From Lachnospiraceae bacterium (lineage in GTDB: Bacteria > Bacillota > Clostridia > Lachnospirales > Lachnospiraceae): DNA of 52,802 nt. The stretch lies in the NCBI GenBank assembly GCA_910575035.1, contig CAJTDL010000030.1, positions 1 to 52,802 on the forward strand, in the 5' to 3' direction. The notes under the pieces are model-generated. The model was given only the letters and a program-made list of their open reading frames with translations. It made no database searches and was not told the origin of the DNA. How positions within the stretch are numbered: the first letter of the stretch is position 1; each line of letters begins with the position of its first letter. Positions 1-7,865 of the stretch are shown here, in pieces. The translations under genes were made by a program, and so were the position numbers.

Positions 1-503
1 CCCTCCTTCAGGATAGGCTCATAATAATCGCTGTTTTGGCGTACCGTTGCACGTTTGGAAGAGGGGTGAAGGAGCCTGCCAAAGATCAGGAGTTTGGCGA
101 AACCATAGACATCATATTCCAGTTTTGTAAAGCCCTTATAGGAAGAGAAAAACGTATTGAGCCCTAATTCTTCCAATATCCTTTCCAAAAGGAGATGGGA
201 AAACAGCCTTGGATGCCCAAAACAGTCAGGGCTGCCTTCTTTTATTGAAAAGCTGTAAGTTTCCATTGGCTTTTCGGAAGGACAAAATGGCAATAAAGAG
301 GGAATCAATGGGGCGCCTGCTTTAAAAGACTTACGCAGGCGCGGCAGATAATCCGGCTGTCCATCATCGAAACGGTCCAGAGGCCCGATGTTAAGAAGGA
401 CATTTTTCGCAGAAACCATATCCCCGTTTTTATTTGGTTTGCGGACTGCATGGACGAGCCGCAAATATTCTTTGCCATTATTTTTGATCATTTCGATAAA
501 CAC
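1..503 (-). CDS. IS1634-family transposase, N-terminal part (runs off the left edge)
   Basis: The minus-strand frame is open from 503 to the window edge, giving about 167 residues. It begins MFIEMIKNNGKEYLRLVHAV and continues with RKPNKNGDMVSAKNVLLNIG and LGLNTFFSSYKGF, which resembles the N-terminal region of IS1634-type DDE transposases. The catalytic domain would lie outside the window. I chose the GTG at 503 because a GGGGG stretch sits about 8 bases upstream; the ATG at 491 is an alternative. Family assignment rests on recognising the sequence style, not on a search. No terminal inverted repeat could be identified with confidence between 504 and 760. Confidence 0.75.
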   Translation of the reverse strand, partial: MFIEMIKNNGKEYLRLVHAVRKPNKNGDMVSAKNVLLNIGPLDRFDDGQPDYLPRLRKSFKAGAPLIPSLLPFCPSEKPMETYSFSIKEGSPDCFGHPRLFSHLLLERILEELGLNTFFSSYKGFTKLEYDVYGFAKLLIFGRLLHPSSKRATVRQNSDYYEPILKE

Positions 504-689
504 AGAAAATCCCCCTGACACAGCATAACAATATAACGATATACCTACATAATAATTATACAATAAATACATAAAAAAAGCAAGAAAGACCTTGCAAAAT
601 AAGGAAATATTTGGTTGTAGTTTGCCGGACGAAGTGGCAAACTCGGGACGAAATGGGATTGTGCCAGCTCTCGGCAAACACTTTTGGCA

Positions 690-718
690 TTGAAATCAGC
701 CAGTGGGTATGCTATAAT
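690..718 (+). promoter_or_regulatory. Sigma-70-type promoter before the XRE fragment
   Basis: TTGAAA (690-695), a 17-base spacer and TATAAT (713-718) form a near-consensus promoter about 45 bases before the ATG at 763. It probably served the XRE regulator whose remaining codons follow. Confidence 0.7.
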
Positions 719-762
719 ACGTCTTACCTTTTTGAGATTGTGTATCGGCGGAGGGAAAGCGC

Positions 763-797
763 ATGGCATACAGCTATAACCGTTTATGGAAACTGAA
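763..797 (+). pseudogene. 5' fragment of an XRE/Cro-type regulator
   Basis: The ATG at 763 starts the sequence MAYSYNRLWKL, the typical opening of short XRE helix-turn-helix proteins in clostridia. After about a dozen codons the reading changes to unrelated residues and stops near 878, so the helix-turn-helix itself is missing. A GGAGGG ribosome site and a strong promoter (690-718) are still present. I infer a deletion that joined this start to the methylase remnant that follows. Confidence 0.6.
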
Positions 798-824
798 TGA
801 AATTGTAGAAATTTCAGAAAATGA

Positions 825-1610
825 GCAAGTAACCCAAATCAGATATATGGCGCTGATAATGATAAAGTGGCTGTCCTAATATCCAAAATCTATCTATTGC
901 TCAAATATAAAGATATTGATTTTATGCCGCAGGTGTATTGCCTTGACTTTTTAAGGGGTGGCTCGGCCAAACAGCAACACTCTGTATTTGAGGGGGCGTT
1001 TGATTATATTGCCACGAATCCTCCGTGGGGCGCAATGGATGGTGAATACGGCCATATAGATGCCATAACGTCAGAAGAAACATTTTCATATTTCTTTGTC
1101 AAAGCCTATGGGCAGTTAAAAGATAACGGTATTATAAGGTTCCTTTTTCCTGAGACAATTTTGAATGTTAAGATCCACAAAGATATAAGAAAATTCATTC
1201 TTGATACGGCTGGGCTTCTTAGCATTACTACATATGACGATACGTTTTCAGGCGTAACGACAAAGTATGTTGATATTGCATGCGGCAAGGACGCTGCCCA
1301 AGAAAAATTCGATGTATACGCAGGTAACAGGAAAAGGGCTGTCGATATAAAAACCATTTATGAAACGGAGAACTTGATATATAACCTGTTGTCAGATGAT
1401 GATGTTTCTATTGTTCGGCTTGTCAAGGATAGGGGACGGTTTTCACTTCAAAATAGTATTTGGGCATTGGGGGTTGTTACTGGCGATAATAAGGGGAAAT
1501 TATCTTCAGAATGCCTTGCTGGAATGGAGAAAATATACACGGGAAAGGAAATACAGCCGTATGTTTTGCGGCCTGCTAAAAACTATATTCTGTACGACAG
1601 GGATAAACGG
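825..1610 (+). pseudogene. N6-adenine DNA methyltransferase, truncated at both ends
   Basis: In one frame, starting just after a stop at 822, the sequence reads QIYGADNDKVAVLISKIYLL and then FDYIATNPPWGAMDG. NPPW is motif IV (catalytic) of amino-methyltransferases. Later segments (FSYFFVKAYGQLKDNGIIRF, GKEIQPYVLRPAKNYILYDR) fit the downstream part of type I/IIG-like N6-adenine methylases. The SAM-binding motif I region is absent, and after about 1610 the frame runs into sequence that belongs to the next gene, so the C-terminus is lost too. An ORF opening at GTG 867 reaches 1832 but its last ~70 residues are out-of-frame sequence. Probably a non-functional relic of a restriction-modification locus. 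Confidence 0.7.
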
Positions 1611-1695
1611 AAAAGATTGACTGTTCTGCAAAAGGTTCATCCAGGGAAGAAAAGGTATTTGGCAGGAGGGTTTGGATACAGAGAGGATGGGATGC

Positions 1696-2715
1696 ATGGA
1701 TTTGACAAGGATACTGAAGGGGGAAGAATATCAATTTTTACAGACAGAGGAACATCTGGGCAAATATATTATTTTGTTGGGGCTGGCAGGAAGCTATGCC
1801 TATGGGACCAATGGGGAAGGCAGCGATATTGATATCCGGGGTGTTGCCCTGAACCGCAAGTCAGACTTGATCGGATTGACAGATTATGAACAGTATACGG
1901 ACAGCCAGACGGATACAGTGGTCTTTACATTCCGGAAAATAGTGCGGCTTCTGTTAAGCTGCAATCCAAATACCGTAGAGCTTTTGGGCTTAAAGGCAGA
2001 GCATTATTTATACCTGAACGATTTAGGGCAAAGCTTGATTGACAATACAGGGCTATTTTTGTCAAAACGGGCAATCCAGTCCTTTGGAGGATATGCGGAC
2101 GCCCAGCTCCGCCGGCTGCAGAATGCCCTGGCAAGGGATTCCTATCCCCAGAGCGAAAAGGAGCAGCATATTTACCGTTCCATACAGAATGCCATGCATA
2201 GCATTTTGACCCGTTATGGGAAATTTGAAGAGGGGGAGATCCGTTTGTATATAGATCAGGCAGTCCATCCGGATTTTGACACAGAAATCTTTATGGATGT
2301 AAATCTGAGCCATTACCCTTTGCGGGATTATAAAAATATCTGGAATGAAATGAATCATATCGTAAAGGATTATGACAAAATCGGGAAAAGGAACCGCAAG
2401 AAAGATGACAACCATTTGAATAAGCATGCCATGCATCTGGTGCGGCTGTTTATGATGGCCATTGATATTTTGGAAAAGGAAAAGGTCTGCACTTACCGGG
2501 AAGCAGAGCATGACTTGCTCCTTCAGATCCGCAGGGGGGCTTATCAGAAGGAAGACGGCACATTTCGGGAAGAATTTTATGAAATTGTCAATGAGTATGA
2601 GAAAAAACTGGATTATGCCGCAAAGCATACGGAACTGCCCGAAGAACCAGACTTGGTGAAAGTGCAGGAATATGTGATGGCAGTGAACCAAAAAGTGGTG
2701 CGGGATGAAATTTGA
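1696..2715 (+). CDS. RlaP/YcgL-type nucleotidyltransferase (first copy)
   Basis: This protein of about 339 residues carries the polymerase-beta superfamily nucleotidyltransferase signature GS-x10-DxD: G32-S33 in LAGSYAYGTNGEGSDIDIRG, with D44 and D46 as metal ligands. Such proteins (RlaP/DUF-type 'predicted nucleotidyltransferase') transfer a nucleotide to an unknown acceptor and have been linked by genome context to RNA repair. I chose the ATG at 1696 because GAGAGG lies 9 bases upstream; upstream TTG 1672 and ATG 1687 lack a well-spaced site. A charged, helical C-terminal half (about 110-339) follows. It sits 30 bases before a second, shorter relative, suggesting one transcript. The substrate is unknown. 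Confidence 0.8.
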   Translation: MDLTRILKGEEYQFLQTEEHLGKYIILLGLAGSYAYGTNGEGSDIDIRGVALNRKSDLIGLTDYEQYTDSQTDTVVFTFRKIVRLLLSCNPNTVELLGLKAEHYLYLNDLGQSLIDNTGLFLSKRAIQSFGGYADAQLRRLQNALARDSYPQSEKEQHIYRSIQNAMHSILTRYGKFEEGEIRLYIDQAVHPDFDTEIFMDVNLSHYPLRDYKNIWNEMNHIVKDYDKIGKRNRKKDDNHLNKHAMHLVRLFMMAIDILEKEKVCTYREAEHDLLLQIRRGAYQKEDGTFREEFYEIVNEYEKKLDYAAKHTELPEEPDLVKVQEYVMAVNQKVVRDEI

Positions 2716-2745
2716 GGGATTGTATGGGATGAAAAAAGGCAGAGG

Positions 2746-3549
2746 ATGGTACAGGAAATGAAATATAAGGAGTTTGAGGGCAGGATGGATGAACTGGTTT
2801 GCCGGAAAATAAAGGAGATTGAGCAGCAGGAGCATGTGAAGGTGCTCTATGCTGTGGAGTCTGGCAGCAGGGCATGGGGATTTGCTTCCCCAGACAGTGA
2901 TTATGATGTGCGTTTTGTGTATGTAAGGCCTATGGAGGAGTATTTGAGGCTGGAAAGGAAAAAGGATTTTATTAATTGGGAACTGGATGAGGTTTTGGAT
3001 ATCAATGGGTGGGATCTATCTAAAGCATTGCAGCATCTGCACAAATCCAATGCAACGCTTTTTGAATGGATGGGCTCGCCGATTGTGTACTATGAAGCTA
3101 TGGGATGGGAGAGGGTACGGCAGGCGGCAAAAGCGTATTTTTCCTGTAAGGCAGCCATGTGTCATTATTATGGAACGGCGAAGAAAAATTATCTGGAATA
3201 TGTTACAGGGGATTTGGTAAGCTATAAGAAATACTTATATGTGCTCCGCCCAATTTTAGCCTGCAAATGGATTGAGAAAAGGAAGTGCCCGCCGCCTGTG
3301 CTATTTCGGGAATTAGCGGAGGAAGTGTTAGAAGAGCCTATGCGCCCTGTGGTGGAGGAATTGCTCAGGGCGAAGGCCCAGATGGCAGAGTCGGAGAAGG
3401 GGAAGAGGATAGAGGGATTGGATACATATATTGCAGGGCATTTGGAGTATTTTAAGGAAATCTCAGACAGCCTGCCAGATGACCGGAAGGGGGATTGGGG
3501 GGAATTGGACCAGGTGTTTCTTTCTGTGGTAACAGGGGCAGGAGAATGA
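2746..3549 (+). CDS. RlaP/YcgL-type nucleotidyltransferase (second copy)
   Basis: A 267-residue protein with the motif ESGSRAWGFASPDSDYDVRF (G40-S41, D52 and D54), close to the RlaP family consensus. It lacks the long C-terminal extension of the gene before it. The two proteins share the same catalytic core but are only distantly similar elsewhere, so they look like a working pair rather than a recent duplication. The ATG at 2746 has AAAGG about 9 bases upstream; ATG 2758 is possible. In the family, members are proposed to act on RNA ends; no RNA ligase or Thg1-like partner is visible in this window. A strong terminator follows at 3581. Confidence 0.82.
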   Translation: MVQEMKYKEFEGRMDELVCRKIKEIEQQEHVKVLYAVESGSRAWGFASPDSDYDVRFVYVRPMEEYLRLERKKDFINWELDEVLDINGWDLSKALQHLHKSNATLFEWMGSPIVYYEAMGWERVRQAAKAYFSCKAAMCHYYGTAKKNYLEYVTGDLVSYKKYLYVLRPILACKWIEKRKCPPPVLFRELAEEVLEEPMRPVVEELLRAKAQMAESEKGKRIEGLDTYIAGHLEYFKEISDSLPDDRKGDWGELDQVFLSVVTGAGE

Positions 3550-3580
3550 AGTGAAAAAGGGAATAAGGAATAGGAGATAT

Positions 3581-3627
3581 AATCAGCGCCAGTAGGGGGA
3601 TTCTATTGGCGCTGATTGTCTTTTTAT
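3581..3627 (+). terminator. Rho-independent terminator of the nucleotidyltransferase pair
   Basis: A 15-base stem (AATCAGCGCCAGTAG pairing with CTATTGGCGCTGATT, one G-U) with a short loop is followed by GTCTTTTTAT. Confidence 0.85.
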
Positions 3628-3667
3628 ATTCATTTATGCCCTATTATATTTTTGTTCCTTGTACCTT

Positions 3668-3685
3668 TGCTCATGTGAGATAAAG
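3668..3685 (+). repeat. attL of the mobilizable element
   Basis: TGCTCATGTGAGATAAAG reads inward from the left end. It matches the right end in inverted orientation at 17 of 18 positions. The outer TGCTC belongs to the rebuilt target palindrome; the inner GATAAAG belongs to the rebuilt element site. Confidence 0.75.
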
Positions 3686-3749
3686 AAGTAAAAGAAGTGT
3701 AAAAAATTTTGCCGTTCCCTGTCCGGCTGACTGCCGGACGGGTCGGGCT

Positions 3750-5372
3750 TTAGTCGGGCAGTTCTACCTTGCCGACAAAAGAGTAATAGATTTCGATTTC
3801 CTGTCTGCGGAGCTTCCCCCGGCGTTTCCCGTCAAGGGCTTCCGATTCGTGGATTACGATTTTCTCCACAAACTCCCGTAACAGGGTAGGGGTGAGTTCC
3901 TCAAAGCTGGTGTACTTGCGTACTACTTTCATAAACTTTTCAGCGTTTGCCGTGGCTTCCAGCGTTTTAGAAAGCTCGCTCTGCAAAGCGGCGGCTTTCT
4001 CTTTCAGTTCCTTTTGCTCGGCTTCGTAGTCTGCCGAAAGCTCCGTGAAACGCTCGTCCGATATACGCCCAGTCACGCTGTCCTCATACAGCCGCTTGAA
4101 GATAGCGGAGATTTCCGCAATCCGTTTTTCTGCCGCTTCCAGCTCTTTCTTTTTTGCGGCGTTCCGGCGTTTGCTCCCGTCCTCGGTCTGGTCGGTCAAC
4201 AGCTTCATAAACCGGGCTTCATGCTTGGCGGCGTAGCTGGTGACTTTCCGTAAATTCTCGGTCACTCCCTCGGTCAAAAGGTCGGTGCGGATAAAGTGCG
4301 CCGTACAGTCACGGGTGCGCTTCTTGTAGCTGCCGCATATGTAGCAGTCCTGCCGCCGCTTGTCCGTCTGGTATCTCTGCTGGTACATGACGCTGCCGCA
4401 GTCGGCACAAAAGAGTATGCCGGAGAACAAGCCCACTTCATCATAGCGGTTGGGGCGTTTGCGCTGCTTGCGCAGCTCCTGCACACGCTCCCATGTTTCC
4501 CGGTCAATGATTGCTTCGTGGTGGTTCTCAAAGATTGCCTGTTTCTCCACGGGGTTCTCCTTGCTCTGCTTCACCTTGTAGGACACTTTCTCGGTCTTGA
4601 AGTTCACAAGGCAGCCCGTGTACTCCCGGTTTTCAAGGATATGCGCCACGGTGTTTGTCGCCCATTTGCACTCATAGCCGGGGTGGTAGCGGCGGGTGCT
4701 TCCCGTCCGGCGGTATTCCAGCGTTCCCCGCGTGGGGATTTCCTGCTCCGCAAGCATACGGGCTATCTTGGTCGGACCGTTCCCGGCAAGGCATAGGCTG
4801 TAAATCTGCTTTACCACGGGGGCGGCTTCTTCGTCAATGATGAAATTTTCGTCCTCGTCCATGAGGTAGCCGTACACGGGCTTGCTTGTGACGGGCTTCC
4901 CACTCATTCCTTTTGAGCGTTTTACCGCCCGGATTTTCTTGCTCGTATCTCTCACCAGCCATTCGTTAAAAATATTACGCAAGGGCGCAAAATCGTTGTC
5001 GCCCTGTGCGCTGTCAACGCCGTCATTGATAGCAATGAAGCGGACGCCGTTCTGTGGGAAAATCATTTCCGTGTACATTCCCACTTGTAAGTAATTTCGC
5101 CCTAACCTTGACATATCCTTTACGATAACCGTTCCCACAAGCCCCGCTTCAATGTCGGCAAGCATGGACTGGAAGCCGGGTCTTTGGAAATTTGCCCCGG
5201 AGAATCCGTCGTCCGTGTACCATTTGAGGTTGGAAAAGCCGTTCTGTTTTGCGTAGGCTTCAAGGATTCGCTTCTGGTTGCTTATGGAGTTGGATTCGCC
5301 TTGGAGCGTGTCCTCGTGCGACAATCTCGGATAAAGGGCGGTAATCAGTTTTTGGGTGGTCTGTCTTGTCAT
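3750..5372 (-). CDS. Large serine recombinase (TnpX/TndX type)
   Basis: This 540-residue integrase excises and inserts the element. The N-terminal resolvase domain begins around LYPRLSHED with Ser18 as the likely nucleophile, and includes VKDMSRLGRNYLQVG. A recombinase domain follows (about 165-290), then a zinc ribbon (CADCGSVMY ... CYICGSY, about 330-365), a coiled coil (about 390-470) and a short C-terminal domain. Length and order fit large serine recombinases. I chose ATG 5372 because GGAGG lies 5 bases upstream. The gene ends about 65 bases from the left junction, with its 3' end toward attL, a usual position. TnpW lies about 130 bases upstream. Confidence 0.93.
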   Translation of the reverse strand: MTRQTTQKLITALYPRLSHEDTLQGESNSISNQKRILEAYAKQNGFSNLKWYTDDGFSGANFQRPGFQSMLADIEAGLVGTVIVKDMSRLGRNYLQVGMYTEMIFPQNGVRFIAINDGVDSAQGDNDFAPLRNIFNEWLVRDTSKKIRAVKRSKGMSGKPVTSKPVYGYLMDEDENFIIDEEAAPVVKQIYSLCLAGNGPTKIARMLAEQEIPTRGTLEYRRTGSTRRYHPGYECKWATNTVAHILENREYTGCLVNFKTEKVSYKVKQSKENPVEKQAIFENHHEAIIDRETWERVQELRKQRKRPNRYDEVGLFSGILFCADCGSVMYQQRYQTDKRRQDCYICGSYKKRTRDCTAHFIRTDLLTEGVTENLRKVTSYAAKHEARFMKLLTDQTEDGSKRRNAAKKKELEAAEKRIAEISAIFKRLYEDSVTGRISDERFTELSADYEAEQKELKEKAAALQSELSKTLEATANAEKFMKVVRKYTSFEELTPTLLREFVEKIVIHESEALDGKRRGKLRRQEIEIYYSFVGKVELPD

Positions 5373-5501
5373 GGTTTCCTCCATTTCCGACAGCCAGCCC
5401 CACTATTCCGTAGGTCTATTATACCATAGGGCGGGGCTGGCTGTACAGTCTTTTTTGCTTCTTTACCGCCCGTCAAAATGATGGTTTTTATCTGCGGGTT
5501 G

Positions 5502-5699
5502 TCATGCGCTGTAAATCGGCTTGTGCCCGGCCGCGCTTTCCGCTTCCAGCACTTTCATCATCTTGTCGGCGGCGGTGGCGGTAGTTCCTTGTTTGAAATA
5601 GCCGGAAACCACAAGGGCGGTGTTGCCCCGGCGTACCTCGGTCACGCAATCCGGGCGGCGGGCGGTGGTGGCGGTGCTTTTCTTGGGCGTGTCGGTCAT
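5502..5699 (-). CDS. tnpW: TnpW-family small transposon protein
   Basis: A 65-residue protein reading MTDTPKKSTATTARRPDCV, then TALVVSGYFKQ and TAADKMMKVLEAE. This matches the TnpW family carried next to TnpX-like recombinases; its role is not established. The ATG at 5699 overlaps the stop of the upstream DnaC-like gene (ATGA), so translation is probably coupled. An in-frame TTG at 5705 is less likely. Confidence 0.85.
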   Translation of the reverse strand: MTDTPKKSTATTARRPDCVTEVRRGNTALVVSGYFKQGTTATAADKMMKVLEAESAAGHKPIYSA

Positions 5700-6550
5700 A
5701 GGCAAATCTCCTTTCCGTTCAGCAGCTTTTTAAGGCGTTCCATTTTCTCCCGTGCTCTGGCTTTTCTGAAATTCTCCCCGGTAATGCGGACGGGGGTACA
5801 CATTTCCGTAAGGCGGTCATATATCCGGGCGTGGGCGGTGTCCTCCGGGTTCTGCAATTCTTCCAGTGTCAAATTTGTTGTGACAATCAGCGGCTTTCTG
5901 CTGCGGTATCGGCTGTCAATCACGTTGTAAACCTGTTCAAGCCCGTATTCTGTGCCACGCTCCATGCCGAAATCGTCAAGGATAAGCAGAGGGAAGCTGC
6001 AAAGGCGGGCTATGTACTCGTTCCTGTCCTTATAGCTGGCGGCAAGGTCATTGAGGATAAGGGCAAAGTTTGTCATGCACACGGAAACTTCTTTCTCCAT
6101 GAGGGCGTTGGCGATACACCCGGCAAAATAGCTTTTCCCTGTGCCGACACTTCCCCACAAAATCAATCCATAGTTCCCGGTGCTTACCCGTTCCCATTGC
6201 TCCACATAGGAATAGGCTTTGTGCATTTGGGGGCATTTCCCGTTGTCGTTTTCAAACGTCCATTCCCGCATAGCTGGGTCTGTAAATCCCTTTCGTTTCA
6301 GCCGTTCCATTTCCTCCCGGCGCTTGTATTCCCGGTGGCTGGCTTCCAGCGTTTCCCGGCGTTTCCGCTGGCAGTCACATTCTTTGGGGTGGCGGTCACG
6401 TCCGAAAAGCGTCTTTCCCTCTGCAAAATAGGCTTCTTTGGGCTGGCGGCAGCTCCCGCAATACAAAAGCCCGTCCTCGCCCGTGTAGTCCTCCGGCTCT
6501 GCTTCCTGTGCCGTGGCAAGCCGGAAAATGGCGTTATCATAATCGCTCAT
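5696..6550 (-). CDS. DnaC/IstB-like AAA+ ATPase (helicase loader)
   Basis: A 284-residue protein with an N-terminal zinc-binding stretch (CGSCRQ ... CDCQRKRR, about 31-60), Walker A GSVGTGKS, Walker B LLILDDFG and a sensor segment LIVTTNLT. These features define DnaC-type helicase loaders found beside RepA genes in mobilizable elements. It likely loads the host replicative helicase at the element origin when the element is circular. AAGGAGG lies 8 bases before ATG 6550, which I prefer to ATG 6571. It lies 60 bases downstream of the RepA gene and overlaps tnpW. Confidence 0.88.
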   Translation of the reverse strand: MSDYDNAIFRLATAQEAEPEDYTGEDGLLYCGSCRQPKEAYFAEGKTLFGRDRHPKECDCQRKRRETLEASHREYKRREEMERLKRKGFTDPAMREWTFENDNGKCPQMHKAYSYVEQWERVSTGNYGLILWGSVGTGKSYFAGCIANALMEKEVSVCMTNFALILNDLAASYKDRNEYIARLCSFPLLILDDFGMERGTEYGLEQVYNVIDSRYRSRKPLIVTTNLTLEELQNPEDTAHARIYDRLTEMCTPVRITGENFRKARAREKMERLKKLLNGKEICL

Positions 6551-6612
6551 AAAATCGTCCTCCTTGTTCATGGTCTTTTACGCCCTGTTTACGGGGCGTT
6601 CTATCTCTGTTG

Positions 6613-7377
6613 TCAAAGGCTCTCGCCCTCTTTGTAGGAATAATCGGGGATTCCTTTCTTCCCCGTGCCTTTCCTGTCACGCCCCGCCCATATACGGATA
6701 GCGGCGGCATAGTTGATGTAGCTTTTCCCGTTGGCGGCTATATGCTGGCTTAATTCCTCAATGAACCGTTCCAGCCTGTCCGGGTATTCCTCTTTCAGCT
6801 CCGCATATTCGCTTTCAGAGAGGAAAATATTTTTATATCTGCCAAATGGGGCGGGCGGCTTCTCACTCGCTCCTTTTAGTTGGTTCTCTTTTAGTTTGTT
6901 TATAGTAAGTTGGTTAGGGGTCGGTTTTCCGTCCAACGCAAAGGTCGGTTTTCCGTCCTTATGAGGGTCGCTTTTCCGGCTATCAGAGGGTCGGTTTTCC
7001 GGCTGTATGGCGGTCATATGGTCGGAAAACTGTACCACTGGCACTTGCGGCACTTTCACATAAAGGCGGTTCGGTGCGGAAAAGCCCCGGCGTTCCCTCA
7101 CCAGAAGCCCAGCAGCGTCCAGCTCGTTCAGTGCGGCTTTTATGGCGGTGCTGCCTTTATCCAGCATTTCCGCTATCTCCGAAACAGGGTAGACAATGTA
7201 TGTCCTGCCCTCGCTGTCCTGCCAGCCGTTCTTCTGTGAGAGTTCGGAACGGTCAAGGAGCAGCGAATAAAGCAGCTTTGCGGTCTGTGACAAGTCCATT
7301 TTCAGCAGAAAACGGGGGTATCGGAAAAACGGCGGCATAATGGTGTCGGCTGTGATGTAATCGGTTATGGTTCTCAC
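6613..7377 (-). CDS. Replication initiator RepA (RepA_N type)
   Basis: A 254-residue protein with an N-terminal winged-helix domain (PPFFRYPRFLL, YSLLLDRSELSQKNGW, YPVSEIAEML, ALNELDAAGLLVRERRG), typical of RepA_N plasmid and ICE initiators. A linker rich in K, P and S follows (about 120-175), with a charged C-terminal domain (SEYAELKEEYPDRLERFIEE). It should bind the element's origin and recruit the DnaC-like product. The start is uncertain: GTG 7377 overlaps the AGGAGG itself, the in-frame codon 8 bases after AGGAGG is ATA (7368), and the first ATG (7338) would remove conserved residues. Confidence 0.85.
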   Translation of the reverse strand: MRTITDYITADTIMPPFFRYPRFLLKMDLSQTAKLLYSLLLDRSELSQKNGWQDSEGRTYIVYPVSEIAEMLDKGSTAIKAALNELDAAGLLVRERRGFSAPNRLYVKVPQVPVVQFSDHMTAIQPENRPSDSRKSDPHKDGKPTFALDGKPTPNQLTINKLKENQLKGASEKPPAPFGRYKNIFLSESEYAELKEEYPDRLERFIEELSQHIAANGKSYINYAAAIRIWAGRDRKGTGKKGIPDYSYKEGESL

Positions 7378-7478
7378 CTCCTGTCTGTGGCTTCTTGTTA
7401 CGCAGTTAAAACGCTGTTTTCGGGGGTAAAGGATAAATGTATCGTCTACCCTTTGAGGGCGGTCAAAAAAGCCTTGAT

Positions 7479-7865
7479 TTACGGGCTTCTTTCATAGCCT
7501 AAATGCGTAGAAAGGTGGTATCTTTTCCGTTGTCTGTCGGCTTCTTTCCGGCGGCGCACTCTTGCGGCGCAGTCCGGGCAGTATTTCCCCCGGTTTGACT
7601 TGGGGAGAAAATACCCGCCGCACTCGGTACAGCGTTTCCTGTCTGCCCGGTGCAAAAGGGCGGCTTCCAGATTCCCGTCCAGTGGCAGAACGGCGGCGGT
7701 GAACCAGCGGCACAAGAGGGAATAGCTGATACTCTGCACACATACGCAAGGCTCGCCGTTATCCAGCACAATGCAGTTGCCGTTATCGTAGTTGCAGCAC
7801 TCATGCACAAGGCGGCGGGCGGCTCTGTACTGTGGGTAGTCCATGTAGGGGCGTTTACCGTTCAT
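7479..7865 (-). CDS. Cysteine-rich VLP domain protein
   Basis: A 128-residue protein with an N-terminal Cys-rich segment (HECCNYDNGNCIVLDNGEPC followed by VCVQSISYSLLC), the motif AVLPLDG that gives the family its name, and a C-terminal zinc finger (CTECGGYFLPKSNRGKYCPD followed by C). Such proteins are frequent in mobilizable elements beside relaxases; the function is unknown. I start at ATG 7865, which overlaps the relaxase stop by 11 bases; an upstream in-frame extension to 7913 is shadow of the relaxase. Confidence 0.82.
   Translation of the reverse strand: MNGKRPYMDYPQYRAARRLVHECCNYDNGNCIVLDNGEPCVCVQSISYSLLCRWFTAAVLPLDGNLEAALLHRADRKRCTECGGYFLPKSNRGKYCPDCAARVRRRKEADRQRKRYHLSTHLGYERSP

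Noticed and set aside
2062-2835. 257-codon minus-strand frame opposite the nucleotidyltransferases
   Set aside because: It is a Phe/Leu/His/Pro-rich shadow of two real genes with clear motifs and has no ribosome site or domain.
5831-6637. 268-codon plus-strand frame opposite the DnaC-like gene
   Set aside because: The minus strand carries Walker motifs here; the plus frame is a GC-driven shadow.
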